Part shown: positions 56,180 to 64,000 of the stretch, piece after piece | How positions within the stretch are numbered: the first letter of the stretch is position 1 | How the letters are laid out: every line of letters starts with the position of its first letter | Origin: a virus | DNA: 64,000 nt | Direction: 5' to 3' (one strand) | Virus record (IMG/VR): IMGVR_UViG_3300022752_000024 | Coordinates: 1 to 64,000 of that record | The notes under the pieces: model-generated | Told to the model about the DNA's origin: nothing | What the model saw: the letters and a program-made list of their open reading frames with translations, nothing else | Database searches by the model: none | Position numbers and translations under genes: made by a program

Positions 56180-57999
56180 TAATCAATAATATAGCCAAAT
56201 GTGTATCCGTTATTACCTAATTGCGCTGCGTTTGGATCATATGTGTATGTAATAACTAATAATCCTGATCCACCACGACCTATATCTCTTGATGAGTTCT
56301 CGAATCTTCCTCCTCCACCTCCTCCACCATATGCACCATTTGCCTGTGCCGCGGTTCCATTGTAACCTGCACTGCCAGGATAACCGGTATTGTTAGCTCC
56401 ACCGCCTCCTCCACCTGGTCCAACAGGTCCAACTATACCAATATATGTATCTGTGTACCAAGAAGCTACATTGTATATCGCTCCATTACCTGACTGTCTT
56501 GCTCCACCTTGTCCTGTAAATCCGCCACCACCTCCTCCACCATTTGTACCATCTCCTGCTATTGCAGCGGAAGTACCTCCAGTACCTCCAGAACCGCCAT
56601 TAGTTCCAGCATTTCCTCCAGCACCACCTACTGTTGCTGTTGCTGCACCTCCACTAGAACCTGCTGAACCTAATGGGCCTGTTGCGGCACCACCACCTCC
56701 GCCTCCAGGAAGAGAGCTTGTTGAAGTGGTATTGTTTGCGCTACTTCCGCTACCACCATCAAACCAATATGGTGCTCCTCCACCACCACCTCCTCTCCTA
56801 ACAGTTGTGGATTTTGTACCAGTAAATCCTAGTCCACCATCACCACCGTTTGCTACTCTTTGTCCTATGGAAGTTTTTATAGAATTAATTCCATATGCTG
56901 TTTTTGCAGTTACAGAAAAAGTACTTTGTGACGCTAATGTAGGTTCACCTGTGGATCCTATAGATGCGTATGTATTTGTTGTTACTGTGTTCCATGTAGC
57001 CGCCGGGGCAACTTGATATGCAATAAATGAACCAGTTGGAAAAGTTGTAGTATTTACTGTATTTGCGTAACCACCTGCTCCACCGCCATGTAAGTTATTG
57101 GTGGATGTACCTGATAACACAATGTTACCTTGACTTCCTCCACCAATAGCATCTATTGTTACTTTTGTAGTACCGGCAGGAAGAATTAAATACTGTTCTG
57201 TTGTTGTTGAAGATTTGAATACCCGGGTTACAGTAGTAGCACTAGATGGCTTTTGTCTGGTGTACGTAATTACAACTAAACCTTGAGAACCAGAGCCACC
57301 GCCTCCTCCATATAGGTCTGCTATGGGTCCACGACCTCCTAGATTACCACCACTACCACCTGACAGACCATAAGAAGTTCCTGTAACGTCCGTCCAAATA
57401 TAATCTACTGTTCCTTTGCTATTGACAGCACCACCATCTCCTCCAGTACTGCTGTTTGCTCTTTTTGTTCCTGGTGTAGTTAAATATGCATAAGTTCCTC
57501 CGTTTGCAGCACCACCTGCACCAGCGACTACTCCTGGTGTAGCATCACCACCATTACCACCTCGTCCATTTGGTCCCGCAGAACCTCCATTGCCACCAAA
57601 ATACGTTGATCCGCTTCCACTAGTTGGATTTCCTGCTACTCCACCATTCCACTTAACATTTCCTATACCATTACTTTCATTATAAACTCCTGAGCAACAT
57701 GCTGATACAGCGCCGTAATTATTAGGTACAGCGTAACAACCTTCTGATGTACTTGTAGGTCCTGTAAATGATACTTTGTTTACCCAAGAGCCGCCAGCAG
57801 CAGCACCAACTGAAATATATAACTTTGATCCTGGCGTTACCGAAAGACTATTTGTTTTGGAATATGCTGAACCGTCACCATCTACGAAAGCGTATCCTGT
57901 TCCACTCAGACACTCGATCTGAATAGAAGTGCAATCTTCAGGAACAATCCAACCATTAACTGAGGATTTAAAGACTACTACGGCTTTAGATGCTGCCAT
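56179..57999 (-). CDS. Very glycine-rich adhesin/tail fibre protein
   Basis: The protein is 606 aa with extreme Gly content, including SGSTYFGGNGGSAGPNGRGG, GGGGGGAPYWFDGG and GGGGGGAATGPLGSAGSSGG. It starts KAVVVFKSSVNGWIVPEDCT then SIQIECLSGTG, a recurring beta module that reappears at about residue 262 (VFKSSTTTEQYLILPAGT), so the protein contains two beta + Gly-rich modules. Such proteins are phage adhesins with polyglycine helices. The large open frame on the opposite strand (56390-57016) is a mirror artefact of Gly codons. Confidence 0.72.
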   Translation of the reverse strand: MAASKAVVVFKSSVNGWIVPEDCTSIQIECLSGTGYAFVDGDGSAYSKTNSLSVTPGSKLYISVGAAAGGSWVNKVSFTGPTSTSEGCYAVPNNYGAVSACCSGVYNESNGIGNVKWNGGVAGNPTSGSGSTYFGGNGGSAGPNGRGGNGGDATPGVVAGAGGAANGGTYAYLTTPGTKRANSSTGGDGGAVNSKGTVDYIWTDVTGTSYGLSGGSGGNLGGRGPIADLYGGGGGSGSQGLVVITYTRQKPSSATTVTRVFKSSTTTEQYLILPAGTTKVTIDAIGGGSQGNIVLSGTSTNNLHGGGAGGYANTVNTTTFPTGSFIAYQVAPAATWNTVTTNTYASIGSTGEPTLASQSTFSVTAKTAYGINSIKTSIGQRVANGGDGGLGFTGTKSTTVRRGGGGGGAPYWFDGGSGSSANNTTSTSSLPGGGGGGAATGPLGSAGSSGGAATATVGGAGGNAGTNGGSGGTGGTSAAIAGDGTNGGGGGGGFTGQGGARQSGNGAIYNVASWYTDTYIGIVGPVGPGGGGGGANNTGYPGSAGYNGTAAQANGAYGGGGGGGRFENSSRDIGRGGSGLLVITYTYDPNAAQLGNNGYTFGYIID

Positions 58000-58002
58000 A
58001 TT

Positions 58003-58197
58003 CTATAGTGTCTCCAAAGTAATGTTCTGCGGCCGCAAAGATTGTAGTTCTTCGTATGTTATAAATTTATTCATGTACCATACATATCCTTCGGGAATTA
58101 ATTTTTTTTCCCAACCGGCGGGCAATTCGAAATTTTCATCACATACAATGTTGTTTTGAAATTTATTATTTTCATCAAAAATAGCGTAATTAGGCAT
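58003..58197 (-). CDS. Small fibre-associated protein
   Basis: The protein is 64 aa from the ATG at 58197 (AAGGAAAAGATA upstream). MPNYAIFDENNKFQNNIVCD then ENFELPAGWEKKLIPEGYVW resembles short phage proteins next to fibre genes. It overlaps the cupin gene by 8 nt. It may be a chaperone or a small virion protein; unproven. Confidence 0.6.
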   Translation of the reverse strand: MPNYAIFDENNKFQNNIVCDENFELPAGWEKKLIPEGYVWYMNKFITYEELQSLRPQNITLETL

Positions 58198-58492
58198 TAT
58201 CTTTTCCTTCAAATATATTAATAAAAACAGTATTATCTTCCAATGCTTCTACTTCGTGCCATTCGTTTTCTTTTAGTATAATTGGTGGATGATCTTTATC
58301 CATTTCTTTGTAAATATTTTCTTTTCTTAATGCTGTTTTTCCGGAGACAGTAACAGTTAAATGTGGAAAAGTGTGTTCGTGTTTTGATAAACCTTCACCG
58401 GTATTTACGTTATATGAATTAAATGTCATATTTTTATATTGGAAGGTATACTTTGGACCAACATTAATTATGTTTTTGTTACTTTCAGACAT
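58190..58492 (-). CDS. Cupin-like small protein
   Basis: The protein is 100 aa. HEHTFPHLTVTVSGKTALRK (about 38-57) has the G-x5-HxH-x3,4 layout of a cupin motif 1, and ILKENEWHEVEALEDNTVFI (about 73-92) of motif 2, each with possible metal His. It is found between a long fibre gene (25-nt overlap) and a small fibre-associated gene. Sugar- or metal-binding is possible; the role is not known. Confidence 0.7.
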   Translation of the reverse strand: MSESNKNIINVGPKYTFQYKNMTFNSYNVNTGEGLSKHEHTFPHLTVTVSGKTALRKENIYKEMDKDHPPIILKENEWHEVEALEDNTVFINIFEGKDNA

Positions 58493-61400
58493 ATCGATGC
58501 TCTCGTAATTGTAGAAACAGTTTGCACATTATATGATAATATATTTGATGCTGCTATTGCTGTTGGTGTAATTAAAGTATAATTATTTTTTGATGCAGAA
58601 CTTGTTATAGAAATAGGAACACCAAAACTAATTTCATTTGTTCTTGGTAATGTTGATCCCCATGTACTATAATTCTCATTATATACGTTCATTCCTATAG
58701 TACCATTCTGGTCAGTCAAAATAGTCCAAGAGACAACATTACAGTTAAACGGTATTTCAAGTGAACCACGAAGTCCTGTAGATATAACAGATCCTCCACC
58801 ATCTATAACAAATACAATTTCTGAGTTTCCTGTTGCAGCTCCACCTCCACCAGAAACTGCGGTAGTAGAAACAGAACTTATTCTACCATTGGCGGCAACA
58901 GTAATTACTGGAACAAGACTACCACTACCATAAGTACCAGCAGTTGCATTGATATTGGTTACATCTGTATTGGCTTGATTGAATGCTGCTTGCGCCAATA
59001 CATTAGCACTATTAGCTTTATTAAAAGCAGCTTGAGCAACTACGTTAGCAGTATTGGCTTGACCATATGCCGATTGAGCAACTACGTTAGCAGTATTAGC
59101 TTGATTAAATGCAGCTTGAGCTAACACATTGGCGGTATTGGCTTGATCGTATGCTGCTTGAGCATATGTCAAAGAAGAAAAATATGTAGAGTCGTTACCG
59201 TCAAGTAAATCTGCATCTAGTCCTGATCCAGAACCATCGACTGTCTTGATACCTTCAATCAAAGCAGTATTTGATATTGCTGGTCCTGTTGATCCAGCAA
59301 CGCTTGTTACTGCTGACTGATTTGATATCTGAACAATTCTACCTTGTGCATCCACATTCAATAAAGGATATGTGTATTGTCCTGCTGTTATGGTTGAAAT
59401 TGTTTTTAAACCAATTGTTATGTCACCGGTGGTTCCTGTTGCAGAAAGAGTAGAATCATTAGCCAAACTGGTAACTGCACTAATTGAAGTATTAACAATG
59501 TTAGTTACTCTACCATTAGCAGCAACAGTAATTACTGGTATAGTTTTGTTATTACCATAAGTACCAGCAGTTGTACTAATATTGGTTACATCAGTATTAG
59601 CAGTATTAAAAGCAGCTTGTGCCTTGGTGTCTACATTGGTTATATTGGTATTTTGTGTTGCATTAATACCTACTTGCAAAGCCACATTAGAAGATAAGTT
59701 TGTTACTGTGGTGTTAGCTTGATCGAAGGCAGCTTGAGTATAGGTATTCTGTGTTGCATTAATACCTACCTGAAGTGTAACATTAGAAGACAAATTGGTT
59801 GCTACAGTATTAGCTGCATCAAAAGCAGCTTGAGTATAGGTATTTTGTGTTGCATTAATACCAACTTGTAAAGTAACATTGGATGATAAATTAGTAGCTG
59901 TGGTATTTGCTTGATCGAAGGCAGCTTGTGCTAACACATTGGCACTATTAGCTTTATCATAAGCAGCTTGTGCCTTGGTGTCTACATTGGTTATATTGGT
60001 ATTTTGTGTTGCATTAATACCTACTTGCAAAGCCACATTAGAAGATAAGTTTGTTACTGTGGTGTTAGCTTGATTAAAAGCAGCTTGAGCAACCACATTG
60101 GCTGTATTAGCAGTATCTCTAGCATATTGGTCTGTTGTACTGCTTCCACCAGATATGGCAGTATTTACTACAGACACTATCCTACCATTGGCGGCAACAG
60201 TAATTACTGGAACAAGACTACCACTACCATAAGTACCAGCAGTTGTACTAATATTCGTTACATCTGTATTTGCTTGATTAAAAGCAGCTTGTCCTATTGG
60301 TTCTGATGTTAGAACTAAGCTGCCTCCAGAATATACTGCACCCGCATATACATTACCAACAACTCCAAGACCACCTTTGACTTGCAAAGCACCTGTTGTT
60401 GTAGAAGTGCTTGTGTTTGTAGTTTTAATTACAACAGTATTTGCTGCTGTAATTCTCATTACTTCATTTTCTGTATTTAATCCACGAGTAGCAAATATAA
60501 TATCATTATTCAATCCAGTAGCAACAATTAAGTCACCGCCACCAGTGCTTGTGTTACCATATGCAAACAAATATCCATCGTTAGGACCAATTAAGGTATA
60601 TCCTGGATAATTATATGTACTTGATCCAATACCTAAATCAACATATCCATCGAGTTGTGTTCCATTATCTGCCGTTATAAACAAATCTGAAGATGAATTT
60701 GCTCCGGAGTTAATATTTTGCATATTAAGACCAGAATATCCATTATAATTGGAACTTATTTGAACTGTTATTTGTGGTTCGAGCAAGTATCCGGTTGGTA
60801 TACCAGCATAAAGAGCATTGAATCCATTAGATGCATATCCAAAGAATTGACCAGTATTACCTTTAACTGTAATCGAAGTAACATTACCAATAAAGTTGAC
60901 GTTTCCTTGTACCGTCAAATCATTTTGAACAGTAACTGATCCTGATACAGTACCGCCTCCAGTAACAAAGTTATATCCTGTGTTTGCAGTATTATATGCT
61001 GCTTGAGCTAAAACGTTAGCACTATTAGCTTTATCAAAAGCTGCTTGTGCTTTGGTGTTCGCATTAGTTATATTAGTATTTTGTGTAGCATTAATACCAA
61101 CTTGGAGTGTAACATTGGATGATAGATCAGTTACTGTAGTATTAGCTTGGTTAAATGCTGCTTGTGCTTTGGTGTCTACATTGGTTATATTGGTATTTTG
61201 TGTAGCATTAATACCTACCTGAAGTGTAACATTAGATGATAAATTGGTAGCTACAGTGTTTGCTTGATCAAAAGCAGCTTGTGCCTTGGTGTTTGCATTA
61301 GTTATATTAGTATTCTGTGTTGCATTAATACCTACTTGCAACGCCACATTGGACGATAGGTCGGTTACTGTATTATTAGCTTGGTTAAATGCTGCTTGAG

Positions 61401-62748
61401 CCTTGGTGTCTACATTGGTTATATTGGTATTCTGTGTTGCATTAATACCGACTTGGAGTGTAACATTAGATGATAAATTGGTAGTTACAGTATTTGCTTG
61501 GTTAAAAGCAGCTTGAGCAACTACGTTAGCGGTATTAGCAGTATCTCTAGCATATTGGTCTGTTGTTCCTCCACCACCACTACCAGATATAGCAGTATTT
61601 ACTACAGACACTATTCTACCATTAGCAGCAACAGTAATTACAGGAACGTAACTAGTATTGCCATAAGTACCAGCAGTTGTATTGATATTGGTTACGTCTG
61701 TATTTGCTCTATCAAAAGCAGCTTGAGTATATGTATTTTGTGTTGCATTGATACCTACTTGTAAAGCAACATTAGATGATAAATTAGTAGCTACAGTATT
61801 TGCTTGATCGTATGCAGCTTGTGCAAGTGTTGATATTCTTGTAGATCCATCATATACACTATCTGCTCTTACTGCTCCAGCAACTCCAACACCACCTTGC
61901 ACAATTAGAGTGCCTGTAGAATTACTTGATGATGCTACTTCAGCTTTTAATTTAAATCCACCACCCATAGAAAATCTTGCAATCTCATTATAATTTTCTC
62001 CTTGGATGAATACAATATCTCCAACTCGTGTTCCACCAACTAAAGTTCCGCTTCCTGTAGTACCATAATATACATTTCCACCAAAAGTTTGACCTTGATT
62101 TCCTACTAGCATAACATATCCATCATTTGGATATGCCATAGGCATAGAGTTGAATGATGTATTATTGTATACTGAACCTGTTATTCCCATATCAATATAG
62201 TTAACAGAATCAGTACCGTTATCTGAAGTAACAACAAAATCTCCACTGCCCAACCCAGATAAGTTTTGTTGATTGACTTGAGAGTAATTATCAGAATAGC
62301 CAGTAAACTGGGAAATCAAGTTAGGTAGAAGTACAAAGCCACCTCCACCAACAGATAATCTTTGCGTTACATTAGCTTGACCCTGAATGTCTAAATTTCC
62401 AGTTATTGTATCGCCTGATTTACTTACTTTGTTATTTGCTGTATTATATGAAGATTGGGCAATTACATTAGCAGTATTGGCTTTATCAAACGCTGCTTGT
62501 GCTTTGGTGTCTACATTGGTCGTATTGGTATTTTGTGTTGCATTAATACCTACCTGCAAGGTAACGTTGGATGATAAATTAGTAGCTACAGTATTAGCTT
62601 GATTAAATGCAGCATTTGATTGTGCATACGCAGCAGTTGACTGAATAATTGCAGTATTTACTGAATCTTGAACATTTGAAGCACCAGTAAATGTTGATGT
62701 TGAAAATACAGTTGCTCTTTGAGTTGGTTTGACTATAAAATTTGCCAT
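58468..62748 (-). CDS. Long repetitive tail fibre protein
   Basis: The protein is 1426 aa. After an N-terminal anchor (NFIVKPTQRATVFSTSTFTG) it alternates two element types. Helical repeats read QAAFNQANTVATNLSSNVTL then QVGINATQNTN (well over ten copies). Beta modules read TAGTYGSGSLVPVITVAANG or INGQANVTQRLSV-like (actually IQGQANVTQRLSVGGG). Similar TAGTYGN modules occur in the fibres at 51738 and 63164. The C-terminal 130 residues look globular. It is probably a trimeric long tail fibre. Confidence 0.8.
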   Translation of the reverse strand: MANFIVKPTQRATVFSTSTFTGASNVQDSVNTAIIQSTAAYAQSNAAFNQANTVATNLSSNVTLQVGINATQNTNTTNVDTKAQAAFDKANTANVIAQSSYNTANNKVSKSGDTITGNLDIQGQANVTQRLSVGGGGFVLLPNLISQFTGYSDNYSQVNQQNLSGLGSGDFVVTSDNGTDSVNYIDMGITGSVYNNTSFNSMPMAYPNDGYVMLVGNQGQTFGGNVYYGTTGSGTLVGGTRVGDIVFIQGENYNEIARFSMGGGFKLKAEVASSSNSTGTLIVQGGVGVAGAVRADSVYDGSTRISTLAQAAYDQANTVATNLSSNVALQVGINATQNTYTQAAFDRANTDVTNINTTAGTYGNTSYVPVITVAANGRIVSVVNTAISGSGGGGTTDQYARDTANTANVVAQAAFNQANTVTTNLSSNVTLQVGINATQNTNITNVDTKAQAAFNQANNTVTDLSSNVALQVGINATQNTNITNANTKAQAAFDQANTVATNLSSNVTLQVGINATQNTNITNVDTKAQAAFNQANTTVTDLSSNVTLQVGINATQNTNITNANTKAQAAFDKANSANVLAQAAYNTANTGYNFVTGGGTVSGSVTVQNDLTVQGNVNFIGNVTSITVKGNTGQFFGYASNGFNALYAGIPTGYLLEPQITVQISSNYNGYSGLNMQNINSGANSSSDLFITADNGTQLDGYVDLGIGSSTYNYPGYTLIGPNDGYLFAYGNTSTGGGDLIVATGLNNDIIFATRGLNTENEVMRITAANTVVIKTTNTSTSTTTGALQVKGGLGVVGNVYAGAVYSGGSLVLTSEPIGQAAFNQANTDVTNISTTAGTYGSGSLVPVITVAANGRIVSVVNTAISGGSSTTDQYARDTANTANVVAQAAFNQANTTVTNLSSNVALQVGINATQNTNITNVDTKAQAAYDKANSANVLAQAAFDQANTTATNLSSNVTLQVGINATQNTYTQAAFDAANTVATNLSSNVTLQVGINATQNTYTQAAFDQANTTVTNLSSNVALQVGINATQNTNITNVDTKAQAAFNTANTDVTNISTTAGTYGNNKTIPVITVAANGRVTNIVNTSISAVTSLANDSTLSATGTTGDITIGLKTISTITAGQYTYPLLNVDAQGRIVQISNQSAVTSVAGSTGPAISNTALIEGIKTVDGSGSGLDADLLDGNDSTYFSSLTYAQAAYDQANTANVLAQAAFNQANTANVVAQSAYGQANTANVVAQAAFNKANSANVLAQAAFNQANTDVTNINATAGTYGSGSLVPVITVAANGRISSVSTTAVSGGGGAATGNSEIVFVIDGGGSVISTGLRGSLEIPFNCNVVSWTILTDQNGTIGMNVYNENYSTWGSTLPRTNEISFGVPISITSSASKNNYTLITPTAIAASNILSYNVQTVSTITRASICLKVTKT

Positions 62749-62751
62749 GCG

Positions 62752-63096
62752 TTACCTTGTTGCAGAAGGAGAGACAAAAATTTGACCTTCTAATACTCTT
62801 GTTATTGATCCTGAGAGGGTATCTGTTATAATAACGTCATACACTAATTTTTGCCTAGGTGATATGTTTGTAGTAACCGCAGAATTTGCGCTTAATTGAA
62901 TAATACCACTATTCGCATTATAGATTGAAGCATTAAAAACCAATGAGGCAGTATTTGAATAATAAGATGTTCTCGCTTGACTACGAACAGTAAATCCTGT
63001 CAAATTATAAGGTGCACCATTAGTATCGGAAAGAGTTGCTTGAGTGGTAAAAGTTGTACCTTGTTCGATGAATAAGTCGAGATATCCGGCAGCCAT
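62752..63096 (-). CDS. Small fibre/baseplate-associated beta protein
   Basis: The protein is 114 aa. LDLFIEQGTTFTTQATLSDT then GAPYNLTGFTVRSQARTSYY is a short beta-sandwich known at the N-terminus of BppU-like baseplate proteins and free-standing in marine phages. It is the first gene downstream of the fibre at 63164 after a terminator. It likely connects fibres to the virion; this is inferred from family and location. Confidence 0.65.
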   Translation of the reverse strand: MAAGYLDLFIEQGTTFTTQATLSDTNGAPYNLTGFTVRSQARTSYYSNTASLVFNASIYNANSGIIQLSANSAVTTNISPRQKLVYDVIITDTLSGSITRVLEGQIFVSPSATR

Positions 63097-63111
63097 TGTT
63101 TGTCCTATAGA

Positions 63112-63145
63112 TAAAAAATCCTCTCATGTATTTAGCTGAGAGGAT
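63112..63145 (-). terminator. Terminator after the S74 fibre gene
   Basis: Stem ATCCTCTCA / TGAGAGGAT (9 bp, 10-nt loop) at 63118-63145, with a T run on the minus strand. The plus strand also has a short T run, so it may act both ways. Confidence 0.9.
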
Positions 63146-63163
63146 TTTAATAGTTTATCAATA

Positions 63164-64000
63164 TTATCTATTAATTTGAGATTTCAAATTATTAACTTCT
63201 GCTTTGAGTTCCTTAATAGCTTCAATCAACAAACCAATCATATTTGAATACATCACAGACTTACCATGTTCGTTTTCTGATATTAGATATGGTATAATTT
63301 TTTCAACTTCTTGTGCAATTAGACCCATACCTTTTGTACCATTATCTATCCATTCATATTCGACACCTCTTAGTCTATTAACTGTATCTAATGCGTTTGA
63401 AATTTCAACGATGTTAGTTTTTAATTTCTCATCAGAGGTTGATGTCATTACCGTCGAAGATAATGTTCCTGTAGATGCAACGTAAGTTAGTTTGGTACTT
63501 GATGTGTTTGCTAAAGTTAATATTCCACTGGTTAACGATGTAATTAATGGATATTGTGTTGTAGCTGTTGTGGTATCGTTATTTATTGTTGCTACAGATA
63601 TAGCAGTATTTACTACAGAACTTATTCTACCATTGGCGGCAACAGTAATTACAGGAACGTAACTAGTATTGCCATAAGTACCAGCAGTTGTGTTAATATT
63701 GGTTACATCAGTATTGGCTCTATCATAAGCATTTTGTGCAAGTGTTGTACTGATAGCAGTATTTACTACAGAACTTATTCTACCATTGGCGGCAACAGTA
63801 ATTACAGGAACGTAACTAGTATTGCCATAAGTACCAGCAGTAGTATTGATGTTGGTTACATCAGTATTGGCTCTATCATAAGCATTTTGTGCAAGTGTTG
63901 TACTGATAGCAGTATTTACTACAGACACTATTCTACCATTAGCAGCAACAGTAATTACAGGAACGTAACTAGTATTGCCATAAGTACCAGCAGTAGTATT
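63164..64000 (-). CDS. Tail fibre with C-terminal S74 chaperone domain (partial, 5' end beyond right edge)
   Basis: The frame is open to the right edge. The part present has two-and-a-half copies of a 51-residue repeat (TAGTYGNTSYVPVITVAANG, RISSVVNTAIS, TLAQNAYDRANTDV). It then has a peptidase S74/endosialidase-type chaperone domain: STSDEKLKTNIVEI (with Ser-Asp cleavage-like start), VNRLRGVEYEW, GMGLIAQEVEKIIP and a C-terminal coiled coil. Such domains fold the trimeric fibre, then often self-cleave. A strong terminator follows. Confidence 0.88.
   Translation of the reverse strand, partial: NTTAGTYGNTSYVPVITVAANGRIVSVVNTAISTTLAQNAYDRANTDVTNINTTAGTYGNTSYVPVITVAANGRISSVVNTAISTTLAQNAYDRANTDVTNINTTAGTYGNTSYVPVITVAANGRISSVVNTAISVATINNDTTTATTQYPLITSLTSGILTLANTSSTKLTYVASTGTLSSTVMTSTSDEKLKTNIVEISNALDTVNRLRGVEYEWIDNGTKGMGLIAQEVEKIIPYLISENEHGKSVMYSNMIGLLIEAIKELKAEVNNLKSQINR
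63601..63954 (-). repeat. Tandem 153-nt repeats in tail fibre gene
   Basis: Near-identical units begin at 63601, 63754 and 63907 (exact spacing 153 nt = 51 codons), and the series continues towards the window edge. They encode the beta/helix module of the fibre shaft. Confidence 0.9.

Noticed and set aside
56390-57016. 208-aa plus-strand frame rich in proline
   Set aside because: It is the mirror image of Gly codons (GGN/CCN) in the glycine-rich adhesin on the minus strand; no ribosome site, no family pattern.
1-64000. CRISPR arrays, insertion sequences, integrase or attachment site
   Set aside because: No regularly spaced short repeats with unique spacers, no transposase or integrase motifs; the only tandem repeats are inside fibre genes.

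Overview
The window is part of the genome of a T4-like myovirus (tailed phage, Caudoviricetes) with a very AT-rich genome. It carries an almost complete set of T4 core genes in the order typical of the marine, cyanophage/pelagiphage-like branch: gp13-gp14-gp15, gp16-gp17-gp18-gp19-gp20, gp21-gp22-gp23, uvsY-uvsW, gp55, gp47-gp46, gp45-gp44-gp62-regA, gp43, uvsX and gp41. No photosynthesis gene is visible. The host cannot be named from this window. Host-type promoters (TTGACA, 17 bp spacer, TATAAT) and phage late promoters (TATAAATA) suggest a proteobacterium-like sigma-70 host. Nearly everything is on the minus strand, so transcription runs from high to low coordinates.

Layout. 1-7.2 kb: glycan gene cluster (methyltransferases, NAD-dependent epimerase, DegT-type aminotransferase, acetyltransferase, several glycosyltransferases), running off the left edge. 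7.2-15.7 kb: small genes, helicase gp41, a UvsX recombinase split in two by a split intein, a coiled-coil membrane protein, DNA polymerase gp43 and an LSm-like protein. 15.85-16.93 kb: a two-gene plus-strand cassette (membrane protein plus exported protein). 16.9-21 kb: six tRNA genes (Met/CAU, Ser, Glu, Trp, Gly, Arg) interspersed with small genes (phosphoesterase, GroES-like, HNH nuclease, SprT-like protease, AdoMet decarboxylase, dCMP deaminase) and a structured non-coding RNA between tRNA-Glu and tRNA-Ser. 21-26.7 kb: small heat-shock protein, regA and the clamp/clamp-loader genes. 26.7-36.9 kb: DNA methyltransferase, 2OG-Fe(II) oxygenase, peptide deformylase, gp46/gp47, two sugar-nucleotide-type genes, late sigma gp55, uvsW and uvsY. 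37-64 kb: capsid, tail, terminase, neck and a large set of repetitive or glycine-rich fibre/adhesin genes, running off the right edge.

How it works together. gp43/44/62/45/41 form the replisome. UvsX, UvsY, UvsW and gp46/47 run recombination-dependent replication. gp45 and gp55 drive late transcription from the TATAAATA promoters in front of structural genes. GroES-like, Hsp20 and deformylase proteins support protein folding and maturation. The dCMP deaminase, the dATP/dGTP diphosphohydrolase-like protein and the tRNAs tune nucleotide and codon supply.

Most notable points: (1) the uvsX-intein-N / intein-C-uvsX arrangement, with a Cys/His zinc-finger reading frame left between the halves; (2) a roughly 190-nt RNA domain closed by an 18-bp perfect inverted repeat that reaches into both flanking tRNAs; (3) a one-base frame break in the tail sheath gene; (4) a neck gene (gp14) that appears to start at AUC; (5) a coupled DNA methyltransferase/2OG-oxygenase pair. 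All assignments come from reading the sequence; no database search was run.
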